Shown here: positions 49,411 to 58,181 of the stretch, piece by piece | Position numbering within the stretch: position 1 is the first letter of the stretch | How the letters are laid out: each line of letters starts with the position of its first letter | Assembly (NCBI RefSeq): GCF_000315915.1 | Contig: NC_020194.1 | Location: forward strand, 186,001 to 250,000 | From: Henningerozyma blattae CBS 6284 | Lineage: Eukaryota; Ascomycota; Saccharomycetes; Saccharomycetales; Saccharomycetaceae | Direction of reading: 5' to 3' | DNA length: 64,000 nt | Program-made: the position numbers and the translations under genes | Notes under the pieces: generated by a model | The model's database searches: none | Seen by the model: the letters and a program-made list of their open reading frames with translations, nothing else | Told to the model about the DNA's origin: nothing

Positions 49411-50012
49411 TAGTACTGTGTATGTTTTATTACAATCAATTGAATTTACATATTGGCCAATATGCTTTTATTTATTGTTATTTTCACTTGACCTCTTAAA
49501 TATATAAAATCAAATAAAGAGAGTGTTAAAGAGAATAACTAAATAGAACAAGAAATTTAACAGTGTAAAATCTATACGAGTTAGAGCTATCGTTTCGTAA
49601 CATTAAAATATTCTAAAATAAATAACCCAAAAAACATTTGATTTTCTTTTTTTATAAAAATAAAGAAGAAAAAAGCAATTTATCATTTGAACCTTGGCAT
49701 ATATCGGTTCAACCCCTGTACATCTTATAACCAGATAGTGTTAAAAGGACAGCTTATTTTGTTGTTCGGCATATTCCAACTAAGCCTTTTATAGTATCTG
49801 AGATTTCTTATATAGCAGGACAGTTCTAAATTCTCATTCCAGATCCAGCCAATAACCCGAAATGACTTTTGAGAACAGGGAAATAAATAAATGATGGTTT
49901 AATATACTAAAAGCATCTGAGGGAAAAAATTTTTTTAGAAAAATTTATACAAAGTACATATGACAAATTATATGAGAAAATTGCATAAGTTCAGATTTTT
50001 CTTGCTCTTCAA
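49411..50012. other. Spacer between the GST-like paralogues
   Basis: 602 bp, AT-rich, promoter of copy 1. A GGTTCAACCCC at 49706-49716 resembles a tRNA B box, but no tRNA fold surrounds it. No gene seen. Confidence 0.5.
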
Positions 50013-50666
50013 TTATTTGGCATCACAATTCTTTTCTGCCATTTTAAAATCTACATGAGTACCTTTCAAAATTGGAGATTCCAATACTCTTAGTAACCAA
50101 GCTTCAATACCTGGATATTGTCTTCTCCATTCTTTACCTAAAGCATGTTGAAATGCAAATGCAAATTGTGCAGCAGATAATAAATCTGCTAAAGTTACGT
50201 GGTCTTCAGCTACCAAATATTTATGCTTAGACAATCTTTCGTTGAACACGATTGCGGCGTGGTTAATTTCATTCCAAGATCTTTCCATCATCTCAGAATG
50301 TTTTTTAATTATTCCCAAAGAAGCTAAGAAAATGTAACAAACATTTATAAAAAAATCGGTATTTGATAAAGAGGCAAATTTTCCCTGTAAGGCAATGGAC
50401 AAATCATCACCCAAAGATAACAATTGAGTCTTTTCTTTTATATCAGTGATATGTTTTGCAACATATTCGTTCAATGGAATAACTTCTTGCAATTTGACAC
50501 CTTCGGAAGTGACTAGAGTATGAACTTTTTGCATGGGGAATTCTGCTTCAAAAGTACTGTTGTTTGTTGATTCAACAATGTCAAAAGGCAAATCATAATG
50601 ATTGATTAAAGCCTGGACAACAACAGCTCTTGGATAAGAATTAGCATATACAGTACCTCTAGACAT
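50013..50666 (-). CDS. Stand-alone GST-like protein related to the eEF1B-gamma N-terminus, copy 2
   Basis: 217 residues, alignable to copy 1 without gaps by eye. Both keep GT-YAN near the start, LPFDIV, LQEVIPL, ALQGKF, SLSNTDFF and AEKNCD at the end. Like copy 1 it lacks the linker and C-terminal domain of eEF1B-gamma, so it is a separate short family like S. cerevisiae YGR201C rather than a truncated TEF4. The two lie in tandem on one strand with separate promoters, indicating local duplication. Divergence is spread across the protein and both frames are intact, so neither is a recent or dying copy. The start ATG is at 50666. Confidence 0.88.
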   Translation of the reverse strand: MSRGTVYANSYPRAVVVQALINHYDLPFDIVESTNNSTFEAEFPMQKVHTLVTSEGVKLQEVIPLNEYVAKHITDIKEKTQLLSLGDDLSIALQGKFASLSNTDFFINVCYIFLASLGIIKKHSEMMERSWNEINHAAIVFNERLSKHKYLVAEDHVTLADLLSAAQFAFAFQHALGKEWRRQYPGIEAWLLRVLESPILKGTHVDFKMAEKNCDAK

Positions 50667-52107
50667 TTTATTTTTTTTATTAGTAGAACTTGACTAGCTT
50701 TGTAATTTGTATTAGTTAGATGGTTTTATTATAATAAGAATTGGCCTGGTTTAATTAAATATATATCCACTTTATACACTCAATTTTTCGATGCTCTTCA
50801 ACTATCTTTCATTCACAACAAATAAAATTTTTTCTACTTCACCTCACTACAATAATACACTACTATACAACATTTTAAATAAATAGCTTAAAGCATTAAT
50901 AATCGTAAATCGCAGATACTTCCTAATATTATCATGTATTGAATAAATGTATATACATAATTACTGTCGCCATACAAAAAATCCGACACTCCCTGGATTT
51001 CCCGTTTTAGGTATTTGAGACAATATCCCCTGATTCGGAATGGCGTAAACCAAAAGAGTAAAGAAATACTGGCCACAAAGTTCATTTGAAAATATGCCTA
51101 ATCTAGTAATATTTCACTATATATTTTTTAAGATATCACTCTTTCTATTAAAGATTCCATTCTCTCTCTTAGAATCTTTGTAGACAAAATAATTCTTAAA
51201 CTCCATTACAGTTAGTTCTTTATTAGTTAAATTTCAACTGCAATTACCTTAAATCTAACCAAGATGGTCTTCGTCTGGTGCTTGAAATCTAACTTAGAAT
51301 TAGTGATATAAGAAGATTCTAAATAGGGTACAACTTTTTTTCTTCTTAACAGTAAAGTATAAAATCGCAAGAAAATTAGAAAAGAAAAGCAATTAAACAA
51401 AAAAAAACAAGCTTTATATATCATCTTATGAATATTATTTGGTTACATAGATTATAACTATATCTGTCTTGTTTTATCCTTATTTAAGCAAGCTATATAA
51501 TGTCATGCTAATTCGTTAATTGTATTTAGTTTTTAAAAAAAAAAGCAAAAAAAAAAAAGAATAAGAAAGCAAAAGAAGAGTTCCAGCCTCATCTATGAAA
51601 AAGAGATATTGGAGGCTATTTATTAAACGTTTTCCGGAGTAAAATATACATTGATGAGGCAGAAAATGAATAAGTTAAATTCTACATAATTCTACATTTT
51701 ATTTTTTATTCGGGGTTTTTTCTTTATACATTTTTTAAGAATATATTATTCTAACTTTATTCTTTTTAGTGTTTACGATCAGAAATTTAAGATTTTTATT
51801 TTGCTGTCATTGAGCTACTATTAATAACTGGAATTTGCATTAACCGCGAAAACTTACTTTCTAGAAAAAGAAAAAAAGAAAAACACAAGTATTAGAAAAA
51901 AAAAAAAAAAAAAAAAAATAAAATAAAATAAAATAAAGCAGTTTTAACTTTAAAATAGATAACAGAGTAAAGATAACAAAAAAGAAAAATAGATCTCTCC
52001 ATAGGAAACTAGTTATATTAGTGTCAGGAATACATAAGAGTATCTCTATTATTATCGATCTAATAACAAATTAAACTCTTTTTGATCAATAAAAATAGCC
52101 AAATCTA
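50667..52107. other. Divergent promoter region GST-like copy 2 / SET2
   Basis: 1.44 kb of AT-rich DNA, with an A-tract at about 51895-51918 and AAAATA repeats just after it. Two 65-codon ATG frames on the minus strand (50888-51085, 51227-51424) encode hydrophobic, unrecognisable peptides and are probably chance. No RNA gene seen. Confidence 0.45.
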
Positions 52108-54345
52108 ATGAATAAGAAGGTATTATTTTTAGATGAACCAGATTGTACTGAGCAAGCTTTGAAAACATTTGAAAAGATCGATTCATGTATTTATACAAAG
52201 AGCCATTTAGGGATTTCCAGTAATGAATTTATGGAATGTGATTGTGTGGAAAATTACTCTGATGGTGTGAATCATTCCTGTGATGAAAATTCAGATTGTA
52301 TTAATAGATTAACTTTAATAGAATGTGTTAATTCTAAATGTAATTATTGTGGTGATAATTGTCAAAATCAAAGATTTCAAAAACATGAATATTCCAATAT
52401 TTCCATTTTCCAAACTGAAATGAAAGGATTTGGTGTTCGAGCAAATGAAAATCTTGAAATTAATCAATTTATTTATGAATATATCGGCGAAGTCATAGAT
52501 GATGATGAGTTTCATAAAAGAATGATTAATTATGATCAAAGAGGCGAAAAACATTTTTATTTTATGATGTTAAAGAGTGGAGAGTTTATAGATGCCACTG
52601 AAAAGGGTAATTTGGGGAGATTTTGCAACCATTCTTGTAATCCAAATGCTTATGTAAATAAATGGTTAGTTGGTGATAAATTGAAAATGGGGATTTTTGC
52701 GAAGAGACCTATTGATAAAGGTGAAGAGATTACATTTGATTATAACGTTGATAGATATGGTGCTTCTCCACAGAAATGTTATTGTGGTGAAGCAAACTGT
52801 TTGGGATTCCTTGGTGGTAAGACTCAAACCGATGCAGCTCTCTTACTACCACAAATATATGCACAAGCATTAGGAGTTAATAGGTCGATGGAAAAAAGAT
52901 GGATAAAAGATAATAAAATAGATGTTAAAGCGATCATTAATGTAACTATATCAAACGATAATATAAATAAAGAATTTGTGGAACAACTTGACGTCCAACC
53001 CTGTGATTCAGGTAGTGATATTACAAAAGTAATGAGTGTCTTGCTACAATTAGAAGATAATTCGAATATAATATTATTAGCAGAAAAGTTATTAAAGAGG
53101 ATTTCCCCATTAAATAAAGAAGAGAATAGAGAATTGATTCAACAAGTAATTAAATTACATGGTTATAAATGTTTTTCAAGGTTACTTCCAATATTTATTA
53201 AGCATAATGAAATTAATTTGATTGAAACAGTTCTAATAATATTAAATAATTTGCCAAAAACGACAAGAAATGGTATTATTAATAGTAATCTGGTTGATCG
53301 TATAAATGACATAGAGGAAAAAATTCCTGAACTATCAAATATATGCAATCAATTAATTGAAAAATGGTCCAGTTTTGAGATGTATACTCAGATTACCAAA
53401 AATGAAATTAAACGATCTTCTTCATCACTGTCATCATCATCTAACCTAGTAAAAAACGGTACTTCAACCAAATTTGATTCAAGAAATGATAAAGATTTTA
53501 GAAAAGTTCGATTACCTCCTGGATGGGAAATATTACAAGAAAATGGTAGACCAGTTTATTATAATGCCAAACAACAAACAAAATTGCATTACCCACCAGC
53601 TGGAATAACGAAAGTCTTTTCACAAAATAATTTAGATTCCCATAGTCATAATTATCATAATCATCATCATCATAATGGTAATATCAATAATAAAAAACGT
53701 TTATACTCACATACAATATCTGATAAAAGTGAAAATATGAACGGGAATAACAATAATACTAATGGTGGAGTTCTTAGTGAAGAAGAACTTAAAAGAAGAA
53801 AACAGGAGAGAATAGAAAAAGAACGTATTGCATTGGAGAGGGCTAAAACCAAAGAAATTCAAGAATTAAAAGCTAATTTACAACTCGAACATGAAAAGAA
53901 AAATGAATTAGAGAGAATTATTGCACATGCACTACAGAAGAAGCCAAATGTAAGTACTGTAACACCGAAATCTCCAGGAACACCAAATATAACAAATGGT
54001 TCTAATGGATCTGTGCCTACCCCTCATAATGATACTGTGCATTCTAACGTTGAAAAGCCTATAAGCACTGAAGATGAAAAATTAATTAGAACTTGGAATA
54101 AATTCTTTGCAATGATTGTTCCTAACATGTTGAAAAAATATGAGAAAGAAAATCATTTGAAACATTCAACAGCTAAGAATCTATCAAGGGATATTGTTAA
54201 AATTCTAACAAAGAAGGAAGTACAGCATAATAATAACCGTAGTCCACCGGCTGAAATTACAAAGGATAAAAAACTAAAAGTGTATAAATTCGTAAATGGT
54301 TATATGAGCAAATGGTTCTTAAAAGAGCGTAGGAACCACAATTAA
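52108..54345 (+). CDS. SET2: Set2 histone H3 Lys36 methyltransferase
   Basis: 745 residues (S. cerevisiae Set2 is 733). An AWS Cys-rich region (about 43-90) is followed by the SET domain (about 110-225) with FIYEYIGEVID and the catalytic-site motif GRFCNHSCNPN, a post-SET CYCGEANCLG (about 228-237), a WW domain (about 469-500, LPPGWEILQENGRPVYYN), a coiled-coil (about 560-620), and a C-terminal SRI domain (about 640-745) that binds the Ser2/Ser5-phosphorylated CTD of RNA polymerase II. Set2 methylates H3K36 during elongation to recruit Rpd3S and suppress cryptic transcription. The start ATG is at 52108. It sits beside ASG7, as on S. cerevisiae chromosome X. Confidence 0.98.
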   Translation: MNKKVLFLDEPDCTEQALKTFEKIDSCIYTKSHLGISSNEFMECDCVENYSDGVNHSCDENSDCINRLTLIECVNSKCNYCGDNCQNQRFQKHEYSNISIFQTEMKGFGVRANENLEINQFIYEYIGEVIDDDEFHKRMINYDQRGEKHFYFMMLKSGEFIDATEKGNLGRFCNHSCNPNAYVNKWLVGDKLKMGIFAKRPIDKGEEITFDYNVDRYGASPQKCYCGEANCLGFLGGKTQTDAALLLPQIYAQALGVNRSMEKRWIKDNKIDVKAIINVTISNDNINKEFVEQLDVQPCDSGSDITKVMSVLLQLEDNSNIILLAEKLLKRISPLNKEENRELIQQVIKLHGYKCFSRLLPIFIKHNEINLIETVLIILNNLPKTTRNGIINSNLVDRINDIEEKIPELSNICNQLIEKWSSFEMYTQITKNEIKRSSSSLSSSSNLVKNGTSTKFDSRNDKDFRKVRLPPGWEILQENGRPVYYNAKQQTKLHYPPAGITKVFSQNNLDSHSHNYHNHHHHNGNINNKKRLYSHTISDKSENMNGNNNNTNGGVLSEEELKRRKQERIEKERIALERAKTKEIQELKANLQLEHEKKNELERIIAHALQKKPNVSTVTPKSPGTPNITNGSNGSVPTPHNDTVHSNVEKPISTEDEKLIRTWNKFFAMIVPNMLKKYEKENHLKHSTAKNLSRDIVKILTKKEVQHNNNRSPPAEITKDKKLKVYKFVNGYMSKWFLKERRNHN

Positions 54346-54762
54346 AAAAATAAAATAAAAAAAAAAAGCAAGCACAAGCACAAGCACTAAGACGAATTGA
54401 CTTCATTTCTTTTAGTTCTTTATAATATTATTCTTTTTGCAAATATATATGTAAAGTCCATTACTATTTCTTTTTTAGAGATGCGGCTTTTTCGATATAT
54501 AGATGACTTTTTTTCAAACTTCACATTTGTTTCATTATAAAACGCGATGTAAATTACCGCATTCGGTATATTACATATGTAGAATAACTTTCATCTCCAA
54601 AAAGGGTAACTTACAAGGTAGATCTTATGAGAGATTTAAAACAAGCTTAAAGTAGATTATTTATATATAATGGTTGGGTATTTATGGTTTATACTCTAAT
54701 AAATAATAGCATATTCATTTCGTAAAAAAAAGTGCTAAAACAAATATAAAAATAAAATAAAC
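54346..54762. other. SET2-ASG7 spacer with ASG7 promoter
   Basis: Short 3' flank of SET2, then the ASG7 promoter. It holds an alpha2-Mcm1-type operator at 54547-54576 and TATATATAA at about 54662-54670, roughly 95 bp before the ASG7 start. Confidence 0.6.
54547..54576 (+). promoter_or_regulatory. alpha2-Mcm1 operator (a-specific gene control)
   Basis: The site has inverted alpha2 half-sites ATGTAAATT at the left and TATTACAT at the right around a central Mcm1 box TTACCGCATTCGGTA (CC-N6-GG). The left half-site is one base farther from the box than in S. cerevisiae a-specific operators. It lies about 190 bp upstream of ASG7. It should give Mcm1 activation in a cells and alpha2 repression in alpha and a/alpha cells. 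Confidence 0.8.
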
Positions 54763-55197
54763 ATGAAAGAAGAAAGCATTCATATCCGTTGTGAATGTTC
54801 CTCATGCAATATTAGTAAAAATTATATTGGAATTTTGAAAAGTTTTGTGCAATTTGGCATAGTCTTACCTCCATTATGGTTAGCAGCAATTTATCTATAT
54901 ATTCATTGTCAATGGTTACATTCTCACGAAGAATACATTGAACCATGGGACAAAGAAGATCTACCTACTGACTTAGAGTTAAACAAGCATGGTGTCTCCC
55001 AAGAAGAATATTTTGCACAATGTGCCCATGATGTTGTTAATTCTCATGATAACACAAGAAAAATTTGGAGACAATGGATATTGCATTGTTTTCTAGGAAT
55101 TTCGATTTATGTTCTTCTAGCCATAATGATATGGTTAATTACTGTCAAATCCACCCCATTAAAAAAATTAAAAAAAAAAGCATGTATATCACTTTGA
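54763..55197 (+). CDS. ASG7: Asg7 a-specific regulator of pheromone signalling
   Basis: 144 residues, shorter than S. cerevisiae Asg7 (about 209). Two membrane segments, LKSFVQFGIVLPPLWLAAIY (about 27-46) and GISIYVLLAIMIWLIT (about 111-126), flank a charged segment (HEEYIEPWDKEDLPTDLE), and the tail is Lys-rich. In S. cerevisiae Asg7 is made in a cells and dampens Gbeta (Ste4) signalling in zygotes that also contain Ste3. Identification rests on topology, the operator upstream, and position between SET2 and TOH1 as on chromosome X; sequence similarity is modest. The last 8 codons form half of a 19-bp hairpin. The start ATG is at 54763. Confidence 0.8.
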   Translation: MKEESIHIRCECSSCNISKNYIGILKSFVQFGIVLPPLWLAAIYLYIHCQWLHSHEEYIEPWDKEDLPTDLELNKHGVSQEEYFAQCAHDVVNSHDNTRKIWRQWILHCFLGISIYVLLAIMIWLITVKSTPLKKLKKKACISL

Positions 55198-55213
55198 TAT
55201 ACATGCTTTTTTT
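55173..55213. repeat. 19-bp perfect hairpin over the ASG7 stop codon
   Basis: The left arm AAAAAAAGCATGTATATCA (55173-55191), loop CTT, and right arm 55195-55213 form a perfect 19-bp stem with a 3-nt loop. The stop codon TGA (55195-55197) is the first triplet of the right arm. With its 3' T7 it looks like a bacterial intrinsic terminator, which is not a yeast mechanism. Confidence 0.95.
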
Positions 55214-56125
55214 CTCCTAATGCATTATACTATTCCGACATTACACATTAAAAATTTTATTTATTCTTCAACTATTACCCATAAATAGTCTTAATTTTTG
55301 TGGCCCCATATCTAAGGGTGACATACCTCCCTTAGTTAAGTTTAGGTTTTTAACTCTTTGTAGGGCGACCTTCCTAAATTTTTCCAATGCCTATATTTAT
55401 TTAAACCAAAACAGGGGTATGCCGTGAACGCTCGATGAAGCTGTATCGGGACACACCATCTAAACTTTTTAAGACACAGTCCGAAACTTTATATATGCAT
55501 CGCCTTTTTTAGGAAATAGCTTAGTGACTACAGGAGTTGAGCCACCAGTTATCCAAAATTTAATAAAATTTCACATAAAGCTCCTAGAATACTAATGCCT
55601 GAAATTAGTAATCGAAGGGCCATCCCTATTCAAATGTCCTTTATTTACTAAACATTGTTTTAATGCTTCTTAGAGGCCATTACAAGTAGGACTGGAAAGA
55701 ACTATGTATTGTTTATTTGTTTACTCTGTTGCTCATTTTAAATTAGAATTAACTCTTTTATTTTTACTTACTTTGTTTTATTTCATTCCTTGGTTTCTTG
55801 ATTCTAACATACCTAAGTGGCATTTGCACAATTGTTAGACGATTAACCGGATCATCCATACATTCATTTATTCCGCCGAAGCCCCAGATTTCCCCTTAAT
55901 ATTTGCATTCATATATAAATAATATATTGAGTTCCGTTCCCAATACCTATCTCAGGGTGCTTGTTTTTTTTCCTTTAAGACATTTCTCTATTTCTGTACA
56001 TATATAAATAAATATATCTGTGTTACTGTTTTTAGTTTTCTCTTAATAACAAAATAAAGCAAACGATTAAGAAGAAAAAAAGACATTGATCAATAAACAC
56101 CGATAATAACAACTACTATTTAGTA
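55198..56125. other. TOH1 promoter region
   Basis: Long upstream region of TOH1. An inverted repeat CTAAGGG/CCCTTAG (55312-55318 / 55329-55335, 10-nt loop) is followed closely by TTTAGG...CCTAAA. A GC-richer patch lies at 55420-55470. TATA-like ATATATAAATAA occurs near 55995-56010. No coding frame seen; a small RNA at about 55300-55390 cannot be excluded. Confidence 0.45.
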
Positions 56126-57313
56126 ATGAAATCCATTTTAGCACCAATTTTTGCAGCGATTCCACTGCTAACGAATATTAATGCACAGGCCTTCGACAGA
56201 CTACAGTTTGATAATGTAGGTTTTGAAGGTAGCTATTACCCAGTGAAGAAGATAGAGAACGAAGATGATAAGACAACTTGTTTCTGTGAACAAGAAGAGG
56301 AATATTTCTTCAAAGGCCCCAATTCTCCATTATCTGAATACTTGTCTGTTCATTTTAGAGGGCCAATATCTATCAAACAATTTGGTTTTTACACTTCAGA
56401 AAGATTTGTAATTGGTGACACTTCTGATAATAATTCTTCAGATTGGACTAGAGATTCTTATTACAACGATGCTCAGCAAACTGCTGATAATGTCACATTT
56501 TTAAACTTACAAGGCGATATATCTCCATGCTTAGGTCCTGCTTTGACTTTAGCAAACTCAGATGGTATTAAAACAGCCTTTGATCCAACTGTCCTAGAAA
56601 ATAACAATTATTTGTCATCTGGTAATGAAATTATCATTTACAGTGGTGCAAAATGTTCAAAATCACAAAGAAAGAAGGGATGTGGTATTTATAGAAAGGG
56701 TATCCCAGCTTATTACGGTTTTAATGGTAATACAAAAATGTTCTTATTTGAATTTAGTATGCCAACCGATGCTCAAGGCAGCAATGACACTATTAGAAAT
56801 TTCAACATGCCAGGTATTTGGTTATTAAATGATCATATTGCAAGAACGGCCGAATATCCAACTGATAACAGATGTTCCTGTTTCGCTTCTGGATGTGGTG
56901 GTTATGATATATTTAAGGTTACTGATCCTGACAACACTGATCGTTTGTACTCTAACGTGCGTACCTTACAAAATAATGGAAACGCTACTATTGGTATGCA
57001 AAGTTCAGGGTATATTCAAAGAGCCACAAATGGTACTATGAAAGGTGGTGTTGTTTTCGATTCTGAAGGTAATATTGTTTCTTTTATTTCAAGCCAAGCA
57101 AACTTTGATGATATTGTTAAAAGTAGTGATGTAAATAGTTGGTTGAGTGCAATTGTATCCAATGAAAGTACAACTACCACATTAATGTCTGTTTCTTCTA
57201 CTTCTAGAAAGTGGTCTTGGAAAAATGAAGGTAAGGTATTAATCCCAAGCGGTAATAGTATAATTTCTTACTTTTTTGCTTTTGCAGTTGCTACATTCCA
57301 ACTAATTTTATAA
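56126..57313 (+). CDS. TOH1: Toh1-type GPI-anchored cell-surface protein
   Basis: 395 residues (S. cerevisiae YJL171C/Toh1 is 396). An N-terminal signal peptide (MKSILAPIFAAIPLLTNINA) is followed by a Cys-containing extracellular domain with a DUF2403/DUF2401-type layout (FDNVGFEGSYYPV; CFCEQEEEYFFKGPNSPLSE; a central Cys-Gly run KKGCGIYRKGIPAYYGFNG; CSCFASGCGGYDIF), N-glycosylation sites, and a hydrophobic C-terminus suited to GPI attachment. It is related to fungal Tos1-like wall proteins. The role is uncharacterised in S. cerevisiae beyond the cell surface. The start ATG is at 56126. Position after ASG7 matches chromosome X. Confidence 0.92.
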   Translation: MKSILAPIFAAIPLLTNINAQAFDRLQFDNVGFEGSYYPVKKIENEDDKTTCFCEQEEEYFFKGPNSPLSEYLSVHFRGPISIKQFGFYTSERFVIGDTSDNNSSDWTRDSYYNDAQQTADNVTFLNLQGDISPCLGPALTLANSDGIKTAFDPTVLENNNYLSSGNEIIIYSGAKCSKSQRKKGCGIYRKGIPAYYGFNGNTKMFLFEFSMPTDAQGSNDTIRNFNMPGIWLLNDHIARTAEYPTDNRCSCFASGCGGYDIFKVTDPDNTDRLYSNVRTLQNNGNATIGMQSSGYIQRATNGTMKGGVVFDSEGNIVSFISSQANFDDIVKSSDVNSWLSAIVSNESTTTTLMSVSSTSRKWSWKNEGKVLIPSGNSIISYFFAFAVATFQLIL

Positions 57314-58181
57314 TGCAACTAATTAGCTCAATAAAATTCAAAGAAAAATACAAAACAAAATTAAAAAAAATAAAAAAATATTATTATTACAAACGAATTA
57401 ATGTTAATGTGTATTGAAGAAATTTTAGTGAAAAGAAAATAATGGAATAAAAGACGATTTAACAACTATAATTTTTTCGCACTCTATTTTTATTTCTAAC
57501 TCTTACGTATTCGTCTATTTTTTTTTATTTAATATTTTTATATTCTTACTAATATATATTTGGTAACAAATTTATTTCATTTTACTCTTATGGAATAGGT
57601 TCTGCTATATATTTTCAAGCATGAGGTATATGTGGATACATAAATATTTTTTGAAGTTCAGTACAATACCATGCTCCGGAATACGCATTGCACTGAAAAT
57701 TGGTTGTGCCATATAATTGATTGTAATGGTATAAAAAAAAAAAAAAAATAAAATATAAAAAAAGGTAGAGTGCTAATTAACAAATATGAATTTAAAAATA
57801 TTTATTATTAAAAGTAAATACAATAAATTCAATTAATTATCTATAACAAGGCATTGAGGTTTCAAATAAAAACATTGCAAACCTCTTTTCTTCCCTTTAA
57901 AAAGGCACTGCTTAGAGCGAGGCGCATACCCGTTGTAATCATTGTGACACTAATTAGGAAGGTATAAGTGATGACTTGAAATATTAAATGAAACAAACTA
58001 TAATAAAATGAAATCTATTAAAATGTTCTTTATTATATAAAAAATAGGTTGAAGAACGATGAATTCTCTACCTGTTTTTCTTGAAAATGATAAGTTATTA
58101 AGAAACACAAATAAATTTAATCAAAAAGTTTTACTTCAGAAATATTCACATTCTATTATTTTTTTTAATATAAAAAAAGAA
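57314..58181. other. TOH1-STE3 spacer with STE3 promoter
   Basis: AT-rich DNA with a GC-richer patch near 57900-57940. It contains an Mcm1/alpha1 P'Q-like element (57941-57961) and TATATAA (58034-58040). An in-frame upstream ATG at 58059 lies only about 20 bp after the TATA box. Confidence 0.55.
57941..57961 (-). promoter_or_regulatory. Mcm1-alpha1 (P'Q-like) element of STE3
   Basis: Read on the minus strand it is CTTCCTAATTAG followed by TGTCACAAT. This fits an imperfect Mcm1 box (CTTCCTAATTAG, as in alpha-specific genes) joined to a Q-type alpha1 site. It lies about 220 bp upstream of the preferred STE3 start and would give alpha-cell-specific activation. Confidence 0.7.

Noticed and set aside
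49706..49716. GGTTCAACCCC resembling a tRNA gene B box
   Set aside because: Flanking bases do not form a T-arm stem, and no A box or acceptor stem lies at the right distance.
50888..51424. Two 65-codon ATG frames, hydrophobic
   Set aside because: No recognisable family, composition expected from AT-rich DNA, and no supporting promoter features.
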